A stretch of DNA of 64,000 nt, from positions 248,001 through 312,000 of the forward strand of contig NZ_JAMXLX010000004.1 of NCBI RefSeq assembly GCF_024055605.1, read 5' to 3'. The notes beneath the pieces were generated by a model. The model worked only from the letters and a program-made list of their open reading frames with translations, searched no databases and was not told the DNA's origin. Below are positions 1-9,096 of this stretch, one piece after another. Within the stretch, counting starts at the first letter, position 1, and the number at the start of each line of letters is the position of its first letter. The DNA comes from Ciceribacter sichuanensis. GTDB lineage: Bacteria; Pseudomonadota; Alphaproteobacteria; Rhizobiales; Rhizobiaceae. Position numbers and translations under genes: made by a program.

Positions 1-1376
1 AGGAAGAAGGTATGGCCGTTCACCACCTCGGTCAGGCCGATACCCCAGAGAGGAGGCGTCCGCCATTCCCGGCCGGAGGCGTCGCCGACCTGCTGGCCAT
101 CCGCCAGTCCATCGCCCATATCATGAAGCAGAAAGTCCGAATAGGGCCAGATGAGCTGGAACGACTGCGCCTTGTTCGCAGCATCCCGGCGGGTCACGTA
201 TTTCGGCGTGTGGCAGGAGGCGCAGCCGGCGCCGTAAAACAGCGACTTGCCCTTGAGCACCGTGGCATCGCCGACATTGCGGCGCGCCGGTACGGCGAGA
301 TTTTCCGAGTAGAAGGTGACGAGGTCGAGCACGGGATCCGGCGCTTCCGTATCGCCGAGCCGCGCCTGCACGCCGTTCGGCATGGAGCGGCATTTCTCCT
401 GCGCTTCGGTGCAGTCACCATAGTGGCGGGGCGCATCGGGCGTCGAAATGCCGATATCGCCGGCAAATGCGCTCGAACTCTGGTCGCGAACCGAGGCGTT
501 CTGCGCCTTCCAGCCGAAGCGGCCAAGCTTCATCTCGCCGGTCCGGTGATCGCGGGCGCGGGCGGCGCGGCCGGAAATGCCGTCGCCGTCGCGGTCATCG
601 GGATCGGCCTTCGCCAGGATGTCGGCATCGGCAATGGCCTCGATCAGGCCGAGACCCGGCATCTGGTTGGCGACGCGTGGGGAAAGGGTCGTATCCGCTT
701 CGAGCGGCCCGTAATTCAGGTCCGCAACGCTATAGGCGGGCTTGCGCAGCATCGTGGTCTCGCCGCCCGCAAGCGTCACCGGCTCTTCCGTATAAGTGAT
801 GACCATCCGGCCCTCTGCCGGGATACCGGGCACGGCCATGTCCTGCAGCTGAGCGCCGTAGATGGTGTCTGGAAAATTGACCGCCTTGAGATCGGCGACC
901 GCCTGGCGCTCCTCGTCGGTACGGGCCGGGCGGGCAAGCCGCAGGAACATCGATGTCGCGTCGGCATTGCCTTCCGGCGGCCGACCGCGCCCATCCTTCA
1001 GATGGCAGTTCTGGCAGGCGCGCGCATTGAACAGCGGACCCAGACCGTCGGAAGCCTGCGTGGACGAGGGGGAGGAAACCCAGAACTTGCGAAACAGCGC
1101 ATTGCCGAGCTTGAAGGTCTCCTCCTCGGAGAAGGTGATATTGGCGGAAAAATGCGAGAAGGAGTCGCCGTTGATCGGCTTGGTCGACGTGCCGGCCCCG
1201 CCCTGCATCGGCTCGAACTGTTCCGGTTTGGAAAAATCAGTGGTTGGTTCGGTGACCTTGAGGACCCGTTTCAGGTCCTTGGCCGAGAGGTCGGTCCGTT
1301 GCGGGGGCGCTTCCTCGCCGGCCACCGGGGCCGTTAGGGCAATCGTGCAGAAGCCTGCGAGAAGGGCGCGTCTCAT
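1..1376 (-). CDS. Di-haem c-type oxidoreductase, DUF1111 family (3' end beyond the window)
   Basis: Starts at an ATG at 1376 and stays open to the left edge (458 codons seen). The N-terminus is a signal peptide (positive start, then a hydrophobic run ending near VAGEE), so the protein is exported to the periplasm. Two c-type haem motifs are in the same frame: CQNCH at residues 121-125 and CASCH followed by TP at 385-389, the paired sites expected of the DUF1111 / thiol-oxidoreductase family, which resembles MauG-like di-haem peroxidases. It lies 73 bp downstream of the imelysin gene on the same strand; these two families are commonly neighbours in presumed iron-uptake clusters. Family assignment is firm, the reaction and substrate are not known. 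Confidence 0.85.
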   Translation of the reverse strand, partial: MRRALLAGFCTIALTAPVAGEEAPPQRTDLSAKDLKRVLKVTEPTTDFSKPEQFEPMQGGAGTSTKPINGDSFSHFSANITFSEEETFKLGNALFRKFWVSSPSSTQASDGLGPLFNARACQNCHLKDGRGRPPEGNADATSMFLRLARPARTDEERQAVADLKAVNFPDTIYGAQLQDMAVPGIPAEGRMVITYTEEPVTLAGGETTMLRKPAYSVADLNYGPLEADTTLSPRVANQMPGLGLIEAIADADILAKADPDDRDGDGISGRAARARDHRTGEMKLGRFGWKAQNASVRDQSSSAFAGDIGISTPDAPRHYGDCTEAQEKCRSMPNGVQARLGDTEAPDPVLDLVTFYSENLAVPARRNVGDATVLKGKSLFYGAGCASCHTPKYVTRRDAANKAQSFQLIWPYSDFLLHDMGDGLADGQQVGDASGREWRTPPLWGIGLTEVVNGHTFF

Positions 1377-1413
1377 GGCGCGAAGCAAGGAACCGGGCAT
1401 CGTCAATGTGACC

Positions 1414-1440
1414 GGGCCACCGGATGCTGTCCGGTGGCCC
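1414..1440. repeat. Perfect hairpin between imelysin and DUF1111 genes
   Basis: Inverted repeat with 11-bp perfect arms (GGGCCACCGGA / TCCGGTGGCCC) and a 5-nt loop. No T-run follows on the minus strand, so it looks more like an intercistronic RNA structure (stabiliser or partial attenuator) than a full terminator. Confidence 0.7.
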
Positions 1441-1449
1441 GCCTTTGTC

Positions 1450-2730
1450 TTATTGGAACACGGCGTTAGGATTATCGAGGCTGTCGGAACCTTCAAGCTC
1501 AACCGTGCCGAGATCCAGCGACGCAATGACGCGCTCGATGGTTTTCGTCTGGTCGATCAGGCCATCGATGGCGGCCTGTACGGTGGCGTTGCCTTCCGCA
1601 TTGCCTTCGCCGATCATCTGGTCGTAGGCTTCCACGGTCTCGGCGCGCTTGGCCATGGCGTGCATCGCGTCGAGCGTCTTGGTGAGCTTCGCCTTCATTT
1701 CCGCATCGAGCGCCGGATCCTTGGCGGCGACGAGTTCCGAAAGCGACGGGCCGGTCAGCTTGGTGCCGTCGGCGCGGGTGTATTCGCCGGTATAGGCGGA
1801 TGCGATGCCGATCGCATCGTTGAGATGCGAGTTGTGCGTGTTGTCCGAGAAGCAATCATGCTCTTCTTCCGGATCGTGCAGCAGCACGCCGAGCTTCATG
1901 CGCTCGCCGGCAAGCTCGCCGTAGGAGAGGGAGCCCATGCCGGTCAGGATGGCTGTGATGCCCGCCTTCGGGTCGGCTTCGACATGCTTGGTGGCTTCGC
2001 CGTCGGCAGCCCAGGCGGTGACCATGTCCTGCAGGTCGGAGACGAGCAGGGTGGAGGCGGCCTTGAGATAGGCGGCGCGGCGATCGCAATTGCCACCGGT
2101 GCAGTTCTTGGTGTCGTAGTCCGTGTAGGGGCGGTTGCCGGCCCCGGGACCGGTGCCGTTCAGGTCCTGGCCCCAGAGCAGGAATTCGATGGCATGGTAG
2201 CCGGTCGCGACGTTCGCTTCGATCTCGCCGGCTTCATGCAGCGTCTCGGAGAGGAATTCGGGCGTGATGTTGGTTGCGTCGACGTCCTTGCCGCCGATCT
2301 TGATGTGCTTGTTGGCAATCACGTTGGCGACGTAGAGCGAGTTCTCATCGCTTTCGGTACCGTAGGCAGCGTCGACATAGTCGATCAGGCCTTCATCCAG
2401 CGGCCAGGCGTTGACCTTGCCTTCCCAGTCATCGACGATCGGGTTGCCGAAGCGGTAGACTTCCGACTGCTGGTAGGGAACGCGTGCCTTGATCCAGGCG
2501 GCGCGCGCAGCCTTCAAGGTGTCTTCGCTCGGCGCGGCGATGAGGGCGTCGATTGCCGTATCCAGAGCCTTCGCGGTGTTGAGCGAATCCTCGTACTTCG
2601 CATGCGCCAGTTCGGCATAATGCTTGAGTACGGCGGCTTCGTCGGTCGCGGCGGCTGCCGGGCCGGCGACGAAGGCTGCCGAGGCAACCAGCAGCGCAAG
2701 CGAAGCGCCGATCACAGTTTTCCGGGTCAT
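1450..2730 (-). CDS. Imelysin-family periplasmic iron-regulated protein
   Basis: 426 aa from the ATG at 2730, which follows a clear AGGAGAG ribosome binding site; the frame stays open upstream but the signal peptide (MTRKTVIGASLALL... cleaved near AAAATD, residue about 28) fixes this start. The imelysin signature GxHxxE is present as GYHAIE at residues 177-182, followed by FLLWGQDL. Imelysins are two-domain helical proteins exported to the periplasm or outer membrane and are linked to iron acquisition; their exact role is unsettled. Upstream of the DUF1111 gene and probably co-transcribed with it. No clear Irr or RirA box was recognised in the 150 bp before it. Confidence 0.85.
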   Translation of the reverse strand: MTRKTVIGASLALLVASAAFVAGPAAAATDEAAVLKHYAELAHAKYEDSLNTAKALDTAIDALIAAPSEDTLKAARAAWIKARVPYQQSEVYRFGNPIVDDWEGKVNAWPLDEGLIDYVDAAYGTESDENSLYVANVIANKHIKIGGKDVDATNITPEFLSETLHEAGEIEANVATGYHAIEFLLWGQDLNGTGPGAGNRPYTDYDTKNCTGGNCDRRAAYLKAASTLLVSDLQDMVTAWAADGEATKHVEADPKAGITAILTGMGSLSYGELAGERMKLGVLLHDPEEEHDCFSDNTHNSHLNDAIGIASAYTGEYTRADGTKLTGPSLSELVAAKDPALDAEMKAKLTKTLDAMHAMAKRAETVEAYDQMIGEGNAEGNATVQAAIDGLIDQTKTIERVIASLDLGTVELEGSDSLDNPNAVFQ

Positions 2731-2816
2731 GGTCTCTCCTTTGACGCTTCGGCGCCAATCCCTTGAAACGAACGAGCCTGTCTTGGCGGAAAAATAAACT
2801 GGTGTCAAATAGTCTA

Positions 2817-2839
2817 GAAACAGCGCGTGGCGCTGTTTC
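2817..2839. terminator. Inverted repeat downstream of rsmB, possible terminator
   Basis: Perfect 10-bp arms (GAAACAGCGC / GCGCTGTTTC) around a 3-nt loop, 40 bp past the rsmB stop and 87 bp before the imelysin start. Without a strong T-run it may be a weak terminator for rsmB or an operator for the iron genes. Confidence 0.5.
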
Positions 2840-2878
2840 TGACGTTTGTCAACCATGGGCCCGGGAGCGGCTGTTTTC

Positions 2879-4183
2879 TCAGGTCTTGCGTGTCATCCGG
2901 CAGAAGAAGAAACCATCGGTATCTGTCGAGGCGGGACTGAGCGTGATGGTGCGACCGTTCAACGACAGGGGGCGCGGCGCGGCGGCGCCAAACAGCTTGT
3001 CCCAGGTTTCGAGCGCGGGCGCGATCTCGAATTCCGGATTGTTTTCGCAAAAGGCCGTGACCTGCGCGTCGTTTTCCTCCGGCAGCAGCGAGCAGGTCAC
3101 ATAGATAAGCTGGCCGCCGGGGCGGACATAATCCGCCGCCTCGGTCAGCGCCTCCTGCTGCTGGCTGACGCGCTCCTGCAGATTGCGCGCCGTCAGACGC
3201 CATTTGGTGTCGGGTCGTCTGCGCCATGTGCCGGTGCCGGTGCAGGGCGCATCGACGAGAACGCGGTCGAACCGGCCCGTGAGGCCGCCGAGCGCCTTTA
3301 GGCTGTCATGAACCTGAACGTTATGGGTGCCGGCGCGCTTCAGCCGTTCGATGATCGGCGCGAGACGCTTGCGGTCGGCATCATAGGCGTGGACCTGACC
3401 CTTGTTGTGCATGGCCGCCGCCATGGCGAGCGTCTTGCCACCGCCGCCGGCGCAGAAGTCGAGCACCTGATCTCCCTCGCGGGGATCGACGAGATCGGCA
3501 ACGATCTGGGAGCCCTCGTCCTGCACTTCGAACCAGCCCTTCTGGAAGCTGAGTTCGGCCGTGACGTTGGGAAGTCTCGACGGTCCCTCGCCGGCCGCGA
3601 CCCTCATGCCGAAGCGTGCGATTGCCGCGGCTTGGGCGCCGGCGCGGTCGAGCGCCTTCAGGACCTTCTCGCGGGTTGATTTCAGGGTGTTGACGCGCAG
3701 ATCGAGTGTCGGTCGTTCGGCAAGCGCCTTTGCTTCCGCAAGCCAGCCTTCGCCGAAGGCCTTCTCGAAGGAGGGTTCAACCCAATCCGGAATGTCACCC
3801 TGTATATGGAGTGGGGCGTCTTCCAGTCTGCGGCTGGAAAAGGCGGACAGATGGTCCGCCGTCAAAGGCTGGGGAGCGAAGTTGTCGCCGTCGAATTCGG
3901 CGGCCAAGGCTTCTGCGGTATAACCCCACTGACGCAGCAGCACCGACCACCCGAGTGCCGCGGCACTGTCGTCGTCCATCAGCCAGGCATGGGAAAGTTT
4001 CATGCGCAGGGCGTCATAGACGATGTTGCCGATGGCGGCGCGGTCGCCAGATCCGGCGAAACGATGGGCGAGCCCCCAGTCCTTCAACGCATCCGCAACC
4101 GGACGGCGGCGGGTTTCAATATCGTTCAGAACCTCGATCGCACCGGCAAGTCGGCCGCCCAGACGCATGTTCATTCTCCTCAT
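2879..4183 (-). CDS. rsmB: RsmB-family RNA (cytosine-5) methyltransferase
   Basis: 434 aa. The family methylates C967 of 16S rRNA using S-adenosylmethionine. The N-terminal NusB-like helical region (about residues 10-130) precedes a class I methyltransferase fold with the SAM motif DFCAGGGGKT at 242-251. Both catalytic cysteines are visible: the PC pair in DAPCTGTGTW (311-320) and the TC pair in VTCSLLPEEN (362-371). Two further Met codons at residues 4 and 6 make the exact start uncertain by a few residues. Orthology to E. coli RsmB rather than another RsmB/NOP paralogue is inferred from length and domain order. Confidence 0.88.
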   Translation of the reverse strand: MRRMNMRLGGRLAGAIEVLNDIETRRRPVADALKDWGLAHRFAGSGDRAAIGNIVYDALRMKLSHAWLMDDDSAAALGWSVLLRQWGYTAEALAAEFDGDNFAPQPLTADHLSAFSSRRLEDAPLHIQGDIPDWVEPSFEKAFGEGWLAEAKALAERPTLDLRVNTLKSTREKVLKALDRAGAQAAAIARFGMRVAAGEGPSRLPNVTAELSFQKGWFEVQDEGSQIVADLVDPREGDQVLDFCAGGGGKTLAMAAAMHNKGQVHAYDADRKRLAPIIERLKRAGTHNVQVHDSLKALGGLTGRFDRVLVDAPCTGTGTWRRRPDTKWRLTARNLQERVSQQQEALTEAADYVRPGGQLIYVTCSLLPEENDAQVTAFCENNPEFEIAPALETWDKLFGAAAPRPLSLNGRTITLSPASTDTDGFFFCRMTRKT

Positions 4184-4276
4184 TTCGAAGAGAGCGTGGT
4201 AGCGGCGAACGCGGGCAAGAGCAAGCGTCCCGCCTCAGAAGCGGTGCGTCGGCACCACTTTGCGGATATCAGCCAA

Positions 4277-4639
4277 TCAGCCGATGACTTCGTAACAGAC
4301 CTTGCCGTGGCCGGAACTGATCATGCCAATGTTCTGGGCTGCAGCCTTGGAGAGGTCGAGCACCCGGCCGCGGATGAACGGGCCGCGATCGTTGATGCGC
4401 ACGACGACACTCTTGCCGTTCCTGGCGTTGGTGACCTTCAGCTTGGTGCCGAAGCGCAGCGACTTGTGGGCCGCAGTCAGATTCGACGGGTTCATACGTT
4501 CACCGGAAGCAGTCTTGGATCTGAGTGCATACCAGGATGCGCCACCGCATGAAGAGGCTGCATGAGCCGAGAGCGGGGCGAAAGCCGTGAGCGCGACAAT
4601 CATTGCCGAGGTGAAGGTAGAGCGCCGGATCTTCGTCAA
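4277..4639 (-). CDS. rlpA: RlpA-like septal ring / lytic transglycosylase domain protein, short form
   Basis: A double-psi beta-barrel protein of the RlpA family: SCGGASWYA, then [39 protein letters not shown] and VLDLSKAAA. RlpA cleaves naked glycan strands at the septum in some bacteria. I place the start at a TTG at 4639, preceded by AAGGGAAA, because this gives a clean signal peptide ([20 protein letters not shown]... APLSAHA) and 120 aa; no ATG gives a sensible leader. It lacks the C-terminal SPOR domain and the lipobox of E. coli RlpA, so it is a small soluble periplasmic form. It sits alone, with an AT-rich region upstream. Confidence 0.8.
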   Translation of the reverse strand: MTKIRRSTFTSAMIVALTAFAPLSAHAASSCGGASWYALRSKTASGERMNPSNLTAAHKSLRFGTKLKVTNARNGKSVVVRINDRGPFIRGRVLDLSKAAAQNIGMISSGHGKVCYEVIG

Positions 4640-5003
4640 TTTGCATTTCCCTTGTTGTTGAACTCCGCAAAGTTTTTGCGTGGCGGGGCTTAAGCATGGG
4701 AAAAAATGGCAAAAACGTGCCTCATGTCGATCACGTAACATTACAGACTGTAACATTCGTGATTACGCAACTCGAATCGTCGAATTAACGGTTTATAAAT
4801 AATCCAGAAAAAATCGTTTATTTACAGGCGATAAATGGAATGGAATTTCAGATGAATCCCAAAATGAAGCGATCACGAAGAAAATCGCGCAAAAAAAATC
4901 CGCCACGCCATATTTGCCGCCCTAATTATGGTGATTCAGGGGCGAGCGTCTTTATCGACACTCTCTCAGCGTGTGCTCAACCGGGGTAAACGAGGCCTGC
5001 GGC
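4640..5003. other. AT-rich non-coding region upstream of rlpA
   Basis: About 360 bp without a credible gene. Markedly more AT-rich than its surroundings, with a direct repeat GTAACATT at 4735-4742 and 4750-4757 (15-bp period). It must hold the rlpA promoter (leftward) and the 3' end of the SDR gene transcript. I see no terminator with a T-run and no known regulatory box. Confidence 0.5.
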
Positions 5004-5885
5004 CTATTTGTTCCAGCGGTTTTCGGACCACATCTCGGCGAGCGATATCAGGTAATCCGGGTATTGGAACCGGAAGCCGAGTGAGCGGATACGGGCGTTG
5101 GAAACCCGTTTGTTCTCGCCGTAGAATGACCGCGCCATCGGCGTCAGTTCCGCTGTCTCGAAGGACTGCTCGGCCGGCGGCTCTACGCCCATCAACCTCG
5201 CCGCCTCGGAAACGACATCCTGCGGGGGGCAGGGCTCGCTGTCGGTGACATTATATATGCCGCCAATACGTCGCTCGCCGAGGAATGCCGCAGCCGCCGC
5301 GATGTCTTCCACCCGGATGCGGTTGAACACCTGATCCTTCTTTATAAGACGGCGTGCGGTGCCATTGGAGAGATTGACGAAGGCGTTGCGGCCCGGGCCG
5401 TAGATGCCGGAAAGCCGGAGAATGGCGAGCGGCAGGCCGGAGGCCTCGGCCAGCGACTGCCAGGCCTGTTCCGCCTCCACCCGCTCGACGGAACGCTGTG
5501 ACACGGGCTTGGCTGGCGTTTCCTCGTCCACCCAGGCGCCGCCATGGTCGCCATAGACGCCGACGGTGGAAAGATATGAGATCCACTCCAGCGACGGCAT
5601 GGCTTCGGAAAGCGACGTGTTGCCCAGCAGGCGGAGAAGCGGATCGCCGTCACGGCCCGGTGCGATAGACTGAACCAGATGGGTGACCTTGGCGAATTCG
5701 CTCTTCAGTTCCTCGGTCAGCGTCGTGCCGTCGAAGATAAGAGGACGGATGCCGGATGCGGAGAGTGCCTCTGCCTTTTCGGCGCTGCGGGTCGTGCCGG
5801 AGACGTCATGGCCTTGGGATGCGGCGAGCGCGCCGATTGCCTTGCCGGAATAGCCCGCGCCGAAGATCATCATATGCATCGCCAT
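5004..5885 (-). CDS. NAD(P)-binding SDR / epimerase-like protein (YeeZ-like)
   Basis: 293 aa extended-SDR-type protein. The nucleotide-binding glycine motif is GAGYSG at residues 9-14 directly after the first strand (MHMMIF). An SDR-like SYLSTVGVYGDHGG segment carries the Ser and Tyr, but the usual YxxxK lysine spacing is not obvious, so catalysis is uncertain. Closest in style to the YeeZ group of uncharacterised sugar-nucleotide-epimerase-like proteins. It is the last gene of a compact operon, 6 bp after queG. Confidence 0.75.
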   Translation of the reverse strand: MAMHMMIFGAGYSGKAIGALAASQGHDVSGTTRSAEKAEALSASGIRPLIFDGTTLTEELKSEFAKVTHLVQSIAPGRDGDPLLRLLGNTSLSEAMPSLEWISYLSTVGVYGDHGGAWVDEETPAKPVSQRSVERVEAEQAWQSLAEASGLPLAILRLSGIYGPGRNAFVNLSNGTARRLIKKDQVFNRIRVEDIAAAAAFLGERRIGGIYNVTDSEPCPPQDVVSEAARLMGVEPPAEQSFETAELTPMARSFYGENKRVSNARIRSLGFRFQYPDYLISLAEMWSENRWNK

Positions 5886-5891
5886 TGTCCC

Positions 5892-7037
5892 TCAGTTCCA
5901 TTCCTGCCGCACGTCTGCGTCTTCTTCTATATTGAGCCGCGTTTCCCGCAGCGTCTTGAACGTCTCCGTCGGCAGCAGGCGTGAAAGCGCCCAGACTGCC
6001 ATTCCACGCACCTCCGCCGCCTCGTCGTCCATGAGGGTAAAGCAGATGTCGGCGAATTCCGCGCTGCCGGAGTTGCCGGCAGCGATCAGACAGTTACGGA
6101 TGAAGCGGTTGCGGCCGATGCGCTTCACCGGCGAGCCGCTGAAGAAGGTGCGGAATGTGGCGTCATCGAGAGAGAGGAGGAAGCGCAGTTCCGGCTCCAG
6201 GAGATCTTCGCGCGCCTTCAGCTTCATCTCGCTGGCCTGTTGGGCGAACTTGTTCCACGGGCAGGCGGCAAGGCAGTCGTCGCAGCCATAGATCCGGTTG
6301 CCGAAGGCCGGTCGCAATTCCTTCGTTATGACGCCCTTGTGCTCGATGGTGAGATAGGAAATGCAGCGCCGTGCATCGATCTGGTAAGGAGCCGGAAAGG
6401 CATCGGTCGGGCAGGCTCCGAGGCAGGCGCGGCAGGAGCCGCAATGATCGATCTCCGGCGTATCGATATCGAGTTCGGCAGTGGTGAAAAGACTGCCGAG
6501 AAAAAGCCAGGAGCCGAATTCACGGCTGACCAGATTGGTGTGCTTACCCTGCCATCCGAGTCCGGCTGCCACTGCCAGCGGCTTTTCCATCACGGGCGCG
6601 GTATCGACGAAAACCTTCACATCCGCGCCGGCGCGCGCGGCAAAGCGTGTCGCAACCTCTTTCAGCCGGCCTTTCATCACGTCGTGATAATCGCGATTGC
6701 GCGCATAGACGGAGATGGCGCCCCTGTCCGGTCTTGTCTGCAGGTGGCGGGGATCCTCATTCGGCCCGTAATTCAGGCCGAACATCACCACAGAGCGGAC
6801 CTCGCTCCACAGCACTCGGGGATCGGCGCGACGCGCCTGCGTTTCCTCCATCCAGGCCATGGTGCCATGTTGGCCCGCAGCGATGAAGGCTGCGAGTCGT
6901 TCCGGCGCTTCCGGTATGGAATCGGGCAGGGTGATGCGGCAGACGGAAAACCCCTGCACCGCCGCCTCGCTCTTCATGAATGCCGTCAGCCCGGCGCGCC
7001 GCCTGTCGTTCCGATTGTCGGGTGCAGGCGCAGGCAT
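5892..7037 (-). CDS. queG: Epoxyqueuosine reductase QueG
   Basis: 381 aa from the ATG at 7037. QueG performs the last step of queuosine synthesis in tRNA (epoxyqueuosine to queuosine) with cobalamin and two [4Fe-4S] clusters, in the cytoplasm. Visible: the N-terminal cobalamin-binding part with the conserved acidic residue in VFVDTAPV (about residue 145), cluster motif CGSCRACLGACP (Cys 199, 202, 205, 209) and CDDCLAACPWN (Cys 252, 255, 259) with Cys 225 between them, then HEAT-like C-terminal helices. It starts 11 bp downstream of the GST stop and ends 6 bp before the SDR gene. Confidence 0.95.
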   Translation of the reverse strand: MPAPAPDNRNDRRRAGLTAFMKSEAAVQGFSVCRITLPDSIPEAPERLAAFIAAGQHGTMAWMEETQARRADPRVLWSEVRSVVMFGLNYGPNEDPRHLQTRPDRGAISVYARNRDYHDVMKGRLKEVATRFAARAGADVKVFVDTAPVMEKPLAVAAGLGWQGKHTNLVSREFGSWLFLGSLFTTAELDIDTPEIDHCGSCRACLGACPTDAFPAPYQIDARRCISYLTIEHKGVITKELRPAFGNRIYGCDDCLAACPWNKFAQQASEMKLKAREDLLEPELRFLLSLDDATFRTFFSGSPVKRIGRNRFIRNCLIAAGNSGSAEFADICFTLMDDEAAEVRGMAVWALSRLLPTETFKTLRETRLNIEEDADVRQEWN

Positions 7038-7048
7038 TGCCGCCCCCG

Positions 7049-7741
7049 TCAGAAATCCAGGTCCGCGTAATGCGAGACCGGGGTAAGGCCGCGAATGCGC
7101 TCGGCCAGCATCGGCCGGAAGGAGGGGCGCGATTTCATGCGCTGATACCATTCCTTGGCGATGGGGAATTCCGACCATTCGATCTCGCCGAGATAGTCGA
7201 GCACCGAGATGGCCGATGCGGCGGCAAGGTCGGCATAGCTCAGCCGGTCGCCAGCGAGCCATGTGCGGGATCCCGCGAGCCAGCTCAGATACTTCATATG
7301 CTGGCGGATATTGGTGCGCGCGGTCCGCAGGATCTTGGAATCGGGCGCACCGCCGCCGAGCCCGTTGGGGATCAGCAGCTTGTGGACCCGCTCGCGCACC
7401 AGCGGCTTGGTGACGTCGTGCTCCATCTTCTGCAGGAACCATTCCGTCAGCCGGCGGATTTCCGCCCTCTGGAAGGGATCCTCGGCCAGAAGCCGGCGAT
7501 CGCGCTTCAGTACGCCATGGGTCTCGTCGAGAAACTCGCTGATGACCGTCGGCCCACAGAGCGTACGCATATTGTCATCGACATAGACCGGCAGGGTGCC
7601 GGCCGGATTGAGCGAGAGAAACTCCCGCCGCTTTTCCCAGGTCTGCTCTTCCACCAGGTCCACCTGAAAGCCGTATTCGGCAAGTACCAGCCGGATGAAC
7701 CGGGACGCGGTGGACATGGAATGATGATACAACGTCGGCAT
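7049..7741 (-). CDS. Glutathione S-transferase family protein
   Basis: 230 aa from the ATG at 7741 (an in-frame ATG 12 codons earlier lacks support). The N-terminal thioredoxin-like GST domain is clear: PTLYHHSMSTASRFIRLVLAE, the cis-proline region NPAGTLPVYVDD and the following P-T-V-I-S-E-F-L segment that binds glutathione; the C-terminal helical domain includes WLAGDRLSYADLAAASAISV. The Ser/Thr after the first strand suggests a theta- or beta-like class. First gene of the GST-queG-SDR operon. Substrate unknown. Confidence 0.85.
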   Translation of the reverse strand: MPTLYHHSMSTASRFIRLVLAEYGFQVDLVEEQTWEKRREFLSLNPAGTLPVYVDDNMRTLCGPTVISEFLDETHGVLKRDRRLLAEDPFQRAEIRRLTEWFLQKMEHDVTKPLVRERVHKLLIPNGLGGGAPDSKILRTARTNIRQHMKYLSWLAGSRTWLAGDRLSYADLAAASAISVLDYLGEIEWSEFPIAKEWYQRMKSRPSFRPMLAERIRGLTPVSHYADLDF

Positions 7742-7810
7742 TGTTACTCGAATTCTATGGGCTGTTGGTTCCGGCATGATGCGTAGAGCGGCTGGTCATG
7801 ACCACGGCTT

Positions 7811-7829
7811 CCAAGCTATATGAGCTTGG
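7811..7829. repeat. Inverted repeat between GST and uppP
   Basis: Perfect 7-bp arms CCAAGCT / AGCTTGG around ATATG, in the divergent promoter region 54 bp upstream of the uppP start. Could be an operator; nothing identifies the protein. Confidence 0.4.
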
Positions 7830-7882
7830 TTCGCGCAATACAAGCAAATCGCTTTCCTGTCCCTCCCCCTCAAGGAAACCCC

Positions 7883-8689
7883 ATGGAAGATCAATCAATT
7901 CTCAGCGCGCTTTTCCTCGGCCTGATCGAGGGCCTCACGGAGTTTATCCCCGTGTCGTCGACAGCGCATGTGTTGCTAGCAGGGCACTTTCTCGGCTTCA
8001 AGTCGCCGGGCAATACCTTCGCCGTGCTGATCCAGCTCGGAGCTATCCTCGCTATCCTGAGCGTCTATTTCCGCAAGCTGTTCCTCATCGCCATCGGCTT
8101 GCCGTCGGACCCCGCCAGCCGTCGCTTCGTCCTGTCGATCCTCGTTGCCTTCCTCCCGGCAGCCGTGATCGGCGCTCTTGCGCATGACTTTATCAAGTCG
8201 GTGCTGTTCGAGACCCCCGCGCTGATGTGCATTACGCTGATCCTTGGCGGTTTCGTGCTGCTGTGGGTCGATCGCCTGCATCTGACCCCCCGCTACAAGA
8301 ACGCGCTCACCTATCCAATGCCGCTCGCCTTCAAGATCGGCCTCTGCCAGTGTGTGGCGATGATCCCCGGCGTCTCCCGCTCGGGCGCAACCATCGTCGG
8401 TTCGTTGCTGCTGGGCGCTGACAAGCGTTCTGCCGCGGAGTTCTCTTTCTTCCTGGCCATGCCGACCATGGTTGGCGCCTTCGCGCTCGATCTCTACAAG
8501 AACAGGAACGCCCTGAGCTTCGACGATACCGCCATCATCGCGATCGGTTTCATCGCGGCCTTCGTCTCGGCTCTGCTGGTCGTGCGTGCGCTGCTGGATT
8601 TCGTCTCGAAGCGTGGCTATGCGCCCTTCGCCTGGTGGCGTATCGCCATCGGCTCCATCGGCCTGGTGGCTCTGGCGCTCGGTTACTGA
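7883..8689 (+). CDS. uppP: Undecaprenyl-diphosphatase UppP/BacA
   Basis: 268 aa, start at the ATG at 7883 after AAGGAAA (an upstream in-frame ATG at 7820 gives an unlikely leader). The enzyme removes a phosphate from undecaprenyl diphosphate to recycle the lipid carrier for peptidoglycan and other polymers, at the cytoplasmic membrane. Signature motifs are intact: the (E/Q)xxxE motif EGLTE at residues 16-20 leading into FIPVSSTAH, and PGVSRSGAT at 162-170. About eight hydrophobic membrane segments. Single gene followed by a strong terminator. Confidence 0.95.
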   Translation: MEDQSILSALFLGLIEGLTEFIPVSSTAHVLLAGHFLGFKSPGNTFAVLIQLGAILAILSVYFRKLFLIAIGLPSDPASRRFVLSILVAFLPAAVIGALAHDFIKSVLFETPALMCITLILGGFVLLWVDRLHLTPRYKNALTYPMPLAFKIGLCQCVAMIPGVSRSGATIVGSLLLGADKRSAAEFSFFLAMPTMVGAFALDLYKNRNALSFDDTAIIAIGFIAAFVSALLVVRALLDFVSKRGYAPFAWWRIAIGSIGLVALALGY

Positions 8690-8713
8690 CCGGGCGCGAC
8701 ATCCCGAAACGAC

Positions 8714-8743
8714 AAAAGGCCGGGCGAATGTCCGGCCTTTTTC
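8714..8743 (+). terminator. Rho-independent terminator of uppP
   Basis: 10-bp stem AAAAGGCCGG / CCGGCCTTTT with an 8-nt loop ending in a T-run, 25 bp past the uppP stop. It also serves the converging small gene at 8765-8923. Confidence 0.9.
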
Positions 8744-8764
8744 ATATGAATATCTGGGAGAGGC

Positions 8765-8923
8765 TTACTGGGTAACGGCGATGGCGCCGGTGCTGCAGGG
8801 ATCGACGCCATAAGCGGGGGCACAGTTGCCCTTGCGGGCTGCGACAGTCGAAGGTGCCACGAAAGATCCGGCGAGGATCACCAGTGCCGCACACGCAAAA
8901 AACAGTGCGATAGACTTACCCAT
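8765..8923 (-). CDS. Small exported protein, 52 aa, unknown
   Basis: Starts at the ATG at 8923 with an AGAGG ribosome binding site and ends at TAA just before the uppP terminator. The first 29 residues are a textbook signal peptide (MGKSIALFFACAALVILAG, cleavage after TVAA), leaving a mature peptide of about 23 residues with two cysteines nine apart (C-APAYGVDP-C). No family recognised. Two Cys in an exported peptide suggest a disulfide in the periplasm. The clean leader, RBS and placement against a terminator argue that it is a real gene. Confidence 0.65.
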   Translation of the reverse strand: MGKSIALFFACAALVILAGSFVAPSTVAARKGNCAPAYGVDPCSTGAIAVTQ

Positions 8924-9096
8924 GAAGAGGCCTCTTGAGAGTGATGCTGTGAGTCGTCGCCGGCAGCAGCGCGAGGCGCGAACGGGTCGAGTGTTTACGC
9001 ATTGCCGACACTCTCATCAATAGAATATCTTGCTGAATTCCCCGTTAACGCAGCTATTTTTCGGCTGCGTCTTTTGTGCAACGCTGGGACGGGCCA

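Noticed and set aside
862-2766. 634-codon plus-strand frame opposite the imelysin gene
   Set aside because: Imelysin and DUF1111 signatures on the other strand are decisive.
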